DNA from: Prorocentrum cordatum
Lineage: Eukaryota; Sar; Dinophyceae; Prorocentrales; Prorocentraceae
Assembly (NCBI GenBank): GCA_963575745.1
Contig: CAUYUJ010014174.1
Coordinates: 97,001-161,000, forward strand
Direction: 5' to 3'
Length of the DNA stretch: 64,000 nt
In this document: positions 59,859 through 64,000 of the stretch, piece by piece
How positions within the stretch are numbered: position 1 is the first letter of the stretch
Layout: every line of letters begins with the position of its first letter
Notes under the pieces: generated by a model
Told to the model about the DNA's origin: nothing
Database searches by the model: none
The model's input: only the letters and a program-made list of their open reading frames with translations
Program-made: the position numbers and the translations under genes

Positions 59859-60062
59859 TCCCCCCCTTAGCGCAGACGAGGGCCCGTCGGGGCAGCGGCT
59901 GCCCTCCCGGGGCTTCGGAGCAGGGCCGGGGCGGCGGGCGGCCCTCCTCCTGCCGCCGGACCGCGGGCACCCGCGGCCTCCCCTACTTAGGGGGGGGGGA
60001 TGCTCGTCTCGCCACGGCTGGGCCCGCCTTGGACGAAGCGGGCCTTGGACGAAGCGGGCCAG
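59859..60062. other. Unassigned GC-rich stretch
   Basis: Contains a tandem GGACGAAGCGGGCC(T/A) step at 60031 and 60047. No gene. Confidence 0.45.
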
Positions 60063-60398
60063 CGTTGAGTCGGGCCTGTCCCCCTACAGGGGGGAGCTTC
60101 GGCGAGAAATAGGAAACAGATACACCGAGATGATAAAGATAAGAATAGTCCCAGGATAGCCTGGGGACTGTTTTTTGAGTACTGTGTTTGACCTTTTTGG
60201 GGTCTCTCTGGGGTCATATTTTTATGTTTCGTCGAAAATCCCCCTGTAGGGGAGGCCGCAGGTACCCCAAAGATATCCCAAAAAGGTCAAACAATATTCA
60301 AAAAATAGTCCCCAGGCTATTTTGGGACTATTTTTAGATTATTTTTGTATTTTCTATGTTTCGTCGAAAATCCCCCTGTAGGGGGACAGGCCCGACTT
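60063..60398. mobile_element. Composite double family A element
   Basis: Perfect inverted termini (AGTCGGGCCTGTCCCCCTAC at 60068 and its complement ending at 60395). A third, internal end (TTTCGTCGAAAATCCCCCTG at 60224) repeats the right inner arm found at 60358. The two halves are complementary over about 50 bases: GTTTGACCTTTTTGGGG near 60187 against CCAAAAAGGTCAAAC near 60277, with AGCCTGGGGACT against AGTCCCCAGGCT. Flanked by GGCCAGCGT(T/C)G on both sides. Confidence 0.92.
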
Positions 60399-60615
60399 GA
60401 GGCCAGCGTCGACCCCGGGAGGGGGCCTCGGGCCGACTAGAGGAGCGGACGTCTGGGCCCTGCCGGAGGGCCGCCGTCGTCTCGGGGGCCCCTTATGTCC
60501 GACCGGGGCAGGTCGCCGCGGCGCGGTCGAGGCGGGGACGGAGGGATCGCTCCCTGTCCCCCGCCCCCTGGGCTCTTAGGCGCAGCCTGAAGCCGCCGAG
60601 AAAAGGAGGGGACTC
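60399..60615. other. Unassigned GC-rich stretch
   Basis: No motif or repeat partner noticed. Confidence 0.4.
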
Positions 60616-60802
60616 CTGGGGTACTCCAGATTTCGTCATAAAAGGGAGGGGGTCTGGACCCTCCAAGACAAGCCACCGTGGGAGAACCCTCCAAAACATC
60701 GTCCCCAGACCCAAGCCCTCCAAGACAGCCTGGAAGAGACCCCCCCGAAATGAGACCCCCCTCCCTTTATTACGAAATCTGGGGTACCCCCCAAAGAGGC
60801 CA
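60616..60802. repeat. Family R foldback
   Basis: Inverted arms of about 40 bases: CCAGATTTCGTCATAAAAGG + GAGGGGGTCT near 60631 and the complement (AGACCCCCCTCCC + TTTATTACGAAATCTGG) near 60752-60782. Single copy in the window. Confidence 0.85.
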
Positions 60803-60935
60803 TTCGGTACTCGGACGCACCCCCATGGAGGATGGAGATCCCCCCATGGTATATACCAGGGCCGGGCCCCAACATTTCAAGTCCATTCGACAACCTCCCA
60901 CAGCCTGGGATAGGGGTCGGCAGATCCCCTGTCAT
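60803..60935. other. Unassigned spacer
   Basis: No motif or partner noticed. Confidence 0.4.
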
Positions 60936-61107
60936 GATGGGCCCGTGTTCCACCACCGCCACCAGAAGTTGGAGGGGGAGAGGGTCCTCCTCCTCCTCCT
61001 CCTCCTCCTCCTCCTCCTCCTCCTTCTCCTCCTCCTTCACCCTACAACTTGTGGTGGTGGTGGTGGTGGTGGTGGTGGTGGTGGTGGAAAGCAGGCCCGC
61101 CATGTGA
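60936..61107. repeat. Family L foldback with CCT core, copy 2
   Basis: GATGGGCCCGTGTTCCACCA + CCAGAAGTTGGAGGGGGA at left. (CCT)n at 60988-61030. ACAACTTGTGGTGGTGGTGG then (TGG)n and AAAGCAGGCCCGCCAT at right. Confidence 0.88.
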
Positions 61108-61284
61108 GATGCCAAGACCACCAGCAGTTCCCGCACATCCTCGAGCAGGGCTCGCTGTCCGTTTGAGGCCGCGGGCGGCCTCCGTCGGAGGCGGCAGGCC
61201 GCCCGCCCAGGGCAGCGGCCGCGGCCTGTTCTGGACGCCTTCTCCGCCGTTGGGCGTCGTGCCTTCCTTTTTGGCGGCGGGCGC

Positions 61285-61470
61285 GGGGGGGAAATGAGAA
61301 GGGGCGGGGCTTCCGAGGCTTCTGAGAAGTTTCTGGACTTCTGAGAGGGCTTCTGAAAAGTTTTGCCTGTATTCGAAATAGGCCAAGGAAACGTCTCAGA
61401 AGCCCCCCAGACTTCTAAGAAGTCCCGCGGCCTTCTGAGAAGGCCTTCTCCTTTTCATTTCCCCCCTGGG
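61285..61470. repeat. Family J foldback, copy 2
   Basis: GGGGGGAAATGAGAAGGGGC at left and CTTCTCCTTTTCATTTCCCC at right. The interior is repeated CTTCTGAGAAGTTT / AACTTCTCAGAAG-type words. Confidence 0.85.
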
Positions 61471-61492
61471 TTCGTCGCCTACCTCTGCTATG

Positions 61493-61647
61493 CTTAAGTC
61501 GGGCGTGTCCCTCTGCAGTAGGATAGAAAACAGTCTCGGGGACGATGTTTCCGTAGTTTTCGTGGACGATGATTTGGGGCTATTGCTTTACAAGTAGGTT
61601 TGACGTTCGTCCACAATCCCCTTGTAGGAGGACATGCCCGACTTAAT
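61493..61647. mobile_element. Family A element, complete copy with TTAAG termini
   Basis: TTAAGTCGGGCGTGTCCCTC at left, CAGTCTCGGGGACGATG core, GTAGGAGGACATGCCCGACT + TAA at right. The outermost 11 bases are perfectly inverted. Confidence 0.92.
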
Positions 61648-61985
61648 GTTGTGTGCCCATCTCTGCTGCGTCGTGCGGTCGGACTGATCGCAACCAGTTG
61701 CGATCGGTCCGAAGTGGTTGCGATGTGTTTGGGTCGTTTCAAGAAGGTTTTGAATAAGGAAGAGATCATAAGAGCGCTTCTGGGTTCAAGGAGTTCCCTT
61801 TAGCCGCCCAATGGGAATCTGAAAAAGCGGTTGCGATTTGTCCGATCACAGACGGCCGATCAGAATCTCAATTAAACACATGTATTGGAGCTCGAACGTG
61901 GCCATGATCCGTATACGATTCCCATGTGATTCGTATACGGTTGAAACCGAAATTTAGCGAAATTGCGTGGCGTGAAACAAATTGC
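61648..61985. other. Unassigned AT-richer stretch
   Basis: GTTGCGAT(C/T)(G/T)G(T)CCGA words occur three times (61690, 61712 and 61829). No gene. Confidence 0.45.
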
Positions 61986-61987
61986 AT

Positions 61988-62100
61988 CCCAGGAGGGAGA
62001 GGAGGAGGAGCAGGAGGAGGAGGAGGAGGAGGCTGGGGAGGAGGAGGAGGAGGAGGAGGAGGAGCAGGAGGAGGACGAGGAGTTGGAGGATGGGGAGGCT
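61988..62100. repeat. (GGA)n microsatellite
   Basis: GGA triplets with GCA interruptions. Confidence 0.94.
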
Positions 62101-62175
62101 ATTTTTGGGCTATTTTTATGTTCGGCCCCTTGGCGCCCTGCCGGCACGCTAAACCAGGTGCCGTCTGCGCAGCTG

Positions 62176-63621
62176 TCAGGCCGCGCCGTCGCCGCCGTCG
62201 CCGAAGGGCGACTCCCTGCCCGCCGCCACGCGCGCCCGCGCCCAGCGAGCAGCGGCGGCGGGCGAGGCGAAGCCGTGGAGCTCGGCCGCCTGCCAGGCGT
62301 CCGCCGTGGCGGGCCGCAGCCCCCAGCGCGGCGTCCGCCCTGCTCCAGCGGGAGCTCCTGCGCCGTCCTCAGCGCCTTCGTCGCCGTGGAGCACCGCCGC
62401 GAGCCGCGCCTGCTCCTCCTCCGTGGGCGGCTGAGGAACCGAGAGCCTGGTCCTGCTCTTCGGCTCCTGGAACCGCATCAAGAGCCGCCGCGCCTCCGCC
62501 GCCCTCTCGCCTGGGGCTGGCCGTCCCTTGCAGCTGCCCGGCAAGCCTGTCCCAGCTGGAGGGGTCCGCTTCCAGAAGCGGCAGCCGCACTTCAGGCACC
62601 AGGCCATGGCCCCATCGCCGTTCACGAGGCGCGAGACGACGATGCAGTGCCCGCGCACCACCCGCGCCACTCCAGCTCCAGCTACCGCAGCCTTCAGCTC
62701 GGGATCGGCCACCGCCGCCTCCGCAAGCTCGTCGGCAGCGGCCCCAGCGGCAGCGGCGGGCGCCTGGCCGAGCTCCTCGCCAGCAGCGGCCCCAGCAGCA
62801 GCGCCAGGCGCCTGGCCGAGCTCGAGGTCGGCCTCGAGCGCCAGCGCCGCCACCTCCGCGTCGGCCAGCTCCGCCGCGTCCATCGCCGCCTGCGGGATGT
62901 CGTCGACGAGGTCGGCCGTGCCCACGACCCCGTCCGAGTCCAGCTGCTCGCGGTCCACCATGGTGGCGGCCAGCTCGCCGACCCAGCGCCCGAGCTCCTC
63001 CACGCGCCAGGCACACGCCTGGAGGAACCAGACCAGCTCCTCGCCGATCGGCCACAGGGCGGCGCCTCGCTTGGCCCACAGGTCGGCTGCCCTGTTGCCC
63101 CTGATCAGGAGCTCATCCTCCCAGGAGGCAGCTGCAGCGAGCACCTTGTGCGCCTTGACTTTGCGCACCGTGGCCGACGGGCCTGGCCCTGCCCACCACT
63201 CCTGCCACAGGTGGCGGCGCGCCTGCAGCGGCGCGAGGGCCTTGCCCTGCGAGAGCGCCAAGCCGACCGTGCCCGCGCAGTCGCAGAAGACCTCAAGGCC
63301 CGAGCCGTCGGCCGACGGCAGCCATAACTGGGCCAGCATGTGGAACGCGTAGTCATCGCCGTCCTTGGCCTCCTGCTTGGGCCCGTACGCCCGCGGGACG
63401 ATGCCGTGCATCCCGCCGATGACCTCCCCGCCGAGGCCGATCTGCACCACCGCCCAGCCTGCGCGGCGGGCCCCGCGCAGCGCAGGAAACCTGGCGCCGC
63501 CGTCCACGGAGACCCTGCCCGCGAACTTCGAGCCATGCGGCACGCCGAACCAGCGCGGGGCCGCGAGCGCGGCGTCGGCCGCCGCGGGGAAGGCCAGGGG
63601 GCCAGGGCGGGGTCGGGGCAC
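62176..63621 (-). pseudogene. Retrotransposon RNase H-like domain and C-terminal Cys motif
   Basis: A 481-residue frame. An RNase H fold is indicated by SVDGGARF (Asp40), an acidic QEAKDGDDYAF segment (84-93, the usual Glu position), VFCDCAGTV (Asp114), KVKAHKV (His158) and GNRAADLWAKRGA (Asp180). RNase H removes the RNA strand during element copying. After an alanine-rich linker comes AWCLKCGCRF...GLPGSCKG, a Cys motif typical of the C-terminus of dinoflagellate elements of this class. The initiator Met is accidental: upstream coding continues in another frame (63105-63998). I class it as a pseudogene because of this frameshift, although the RNase H part itself is unbroken. Confidence 0.8.
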
Positions 63622-64000
63622 AGCGCACGCGCGAAGAGCTCCGCCGCAGCGCCCCCACGCTGCGCCACCAGCCGCGCCCCCTCCAGCAGCTCAGGCGAGC
63701 ACGCGTCCCGCCGCAGCGTCTGCCAGGCCTCGAGCTCGAAGGCCCTGTGCCGCAGCGTGCCTCGGCCACCGCAGAAGCGGCAGAGGCCGTCGCGCGCTTT
63801 GCCCTCCTTCCAGAGGCGCCCCTGCGGCCAGTGGGAGCCGCCAAGGACCGCCACGAGCGCTCGCCTGTGGCGGGCGTGCCAGCGCGGCAGCGGCGGCGCG
63901 GGCACCTGGCGGCCTGCGCCATCGGCGGCCTCGGCGTCGGCCTGCCCCCCGGGGCGGCGGCGCGCGTGGAGGAGGCGCTCCAGCCCCTTCCAGTGCACGG
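63605..64000 (-). pseudogene. Reverse transcriptase C-terminal region, running off the window
   Basis: The minus frame that enters from beyond 64000 reads ...GLCRFCGGRGTLRHRAFELE... (C-x2-C ... H) followed by an acidic helix and LFARALCPDP. This is the post-RT zinc motif that precedes the RNase H domain in such elements. Near 63605-63640 the similarity jumps to the frame of the RNase H entry. The catalytic RT core would lie to the right of the window. A continuation of this frame to 63105 is open but non-coding in character. Confidence 0.72.

Noticed and set aside
61926-63352. Plus-strand frames of 392 and 454 codons
   Set aside because: Antisense to the RNase H-containing frame. They are R/A/P/S-rich shadows of GC-rich coding DNA.
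1-64000. tRNA genes, rRNA genes or a dinoflagellate spliced-leader gene/relict
   Set aside because: Scanned by eye for T-loop-like GGTTCGAAT words and for the conserved spliced-leader 3' half (CCATTTTGGCTCAAG). Only isolated partial words (e.g. 45785), without supporting structure.

Overview
This 64 kb window is most likely nuclear DNA of a dinoflagellate alveolate, though the genus cannot be fixed. The evidence is eukaryotic throughout: GC-rich sequence with very many trinucleotide microsatellites, three non-LTR retrotransposon remnants of a type typical of dinoflagellates, a cysteine-rich CxxC-repeat protein of a common dinoflagellate style, and small exons that only join correctly at AG|G acceptors and GC donors, a donor type frequent in dinoflagellates. 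No tRNA, rRNA, CRISPR, operon or prokaryotic signal was seen.

Real coding sequence is sparse. The best candidates are a CxxC zinc-binding-type protein (2994-3584, +); an ankyrin-repeat gene on the + strand of which I can place four tiny exons (27181, 28713, 30902, 35835); one acidic/lysine-rich exon (45097-45279, +); and an unrecognised minus-strand reading frame (21942-22439). The retroelement remnants are a LINE-type reverse transcriptase fragment (40135-41259, -, with its C-terminal tail frameshifted into 39926-40120), a shattered + strand endonuclease/reverse transcriptase relic (about 47488-50760), and an RT tail plus RNase H region (62176-64000, -, running off the window).

Everything else is repeat mosaic. 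0-9.5 kb holds satellites (73 bp, about 60 bp, an inverted-arm 'TTCTGCCGTGCTCC' satellite) and CTTGG-rich blocks. 9.5-26 kb is microsatellites and short inverted-repeat elements. 26-37 kb is the ankyrin locus with repeat-filled introns. 37-47 kb has a second copy of the 73-bp satellite locus interrupted by the LINE fragment, palindromic GATGCATC elements, and a 1.1 kb GAT-type low-complexity tract. 47-64 kb has the two degraded retroelements and many more short elements.

I found about fifteen dispersed families within this one window. I label them A-S, and most look like non-autonomous terminal-inverted-repeat or foldback elements. Family A (ends AAGTCGGGC...GCCCGACTT) is the most numerous, with about a dozen full or partial copies. 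No transposase was recognised. Family letters are mine and defined in the entries. All coordinates of repeat edges are by eye and may be off by several bases.
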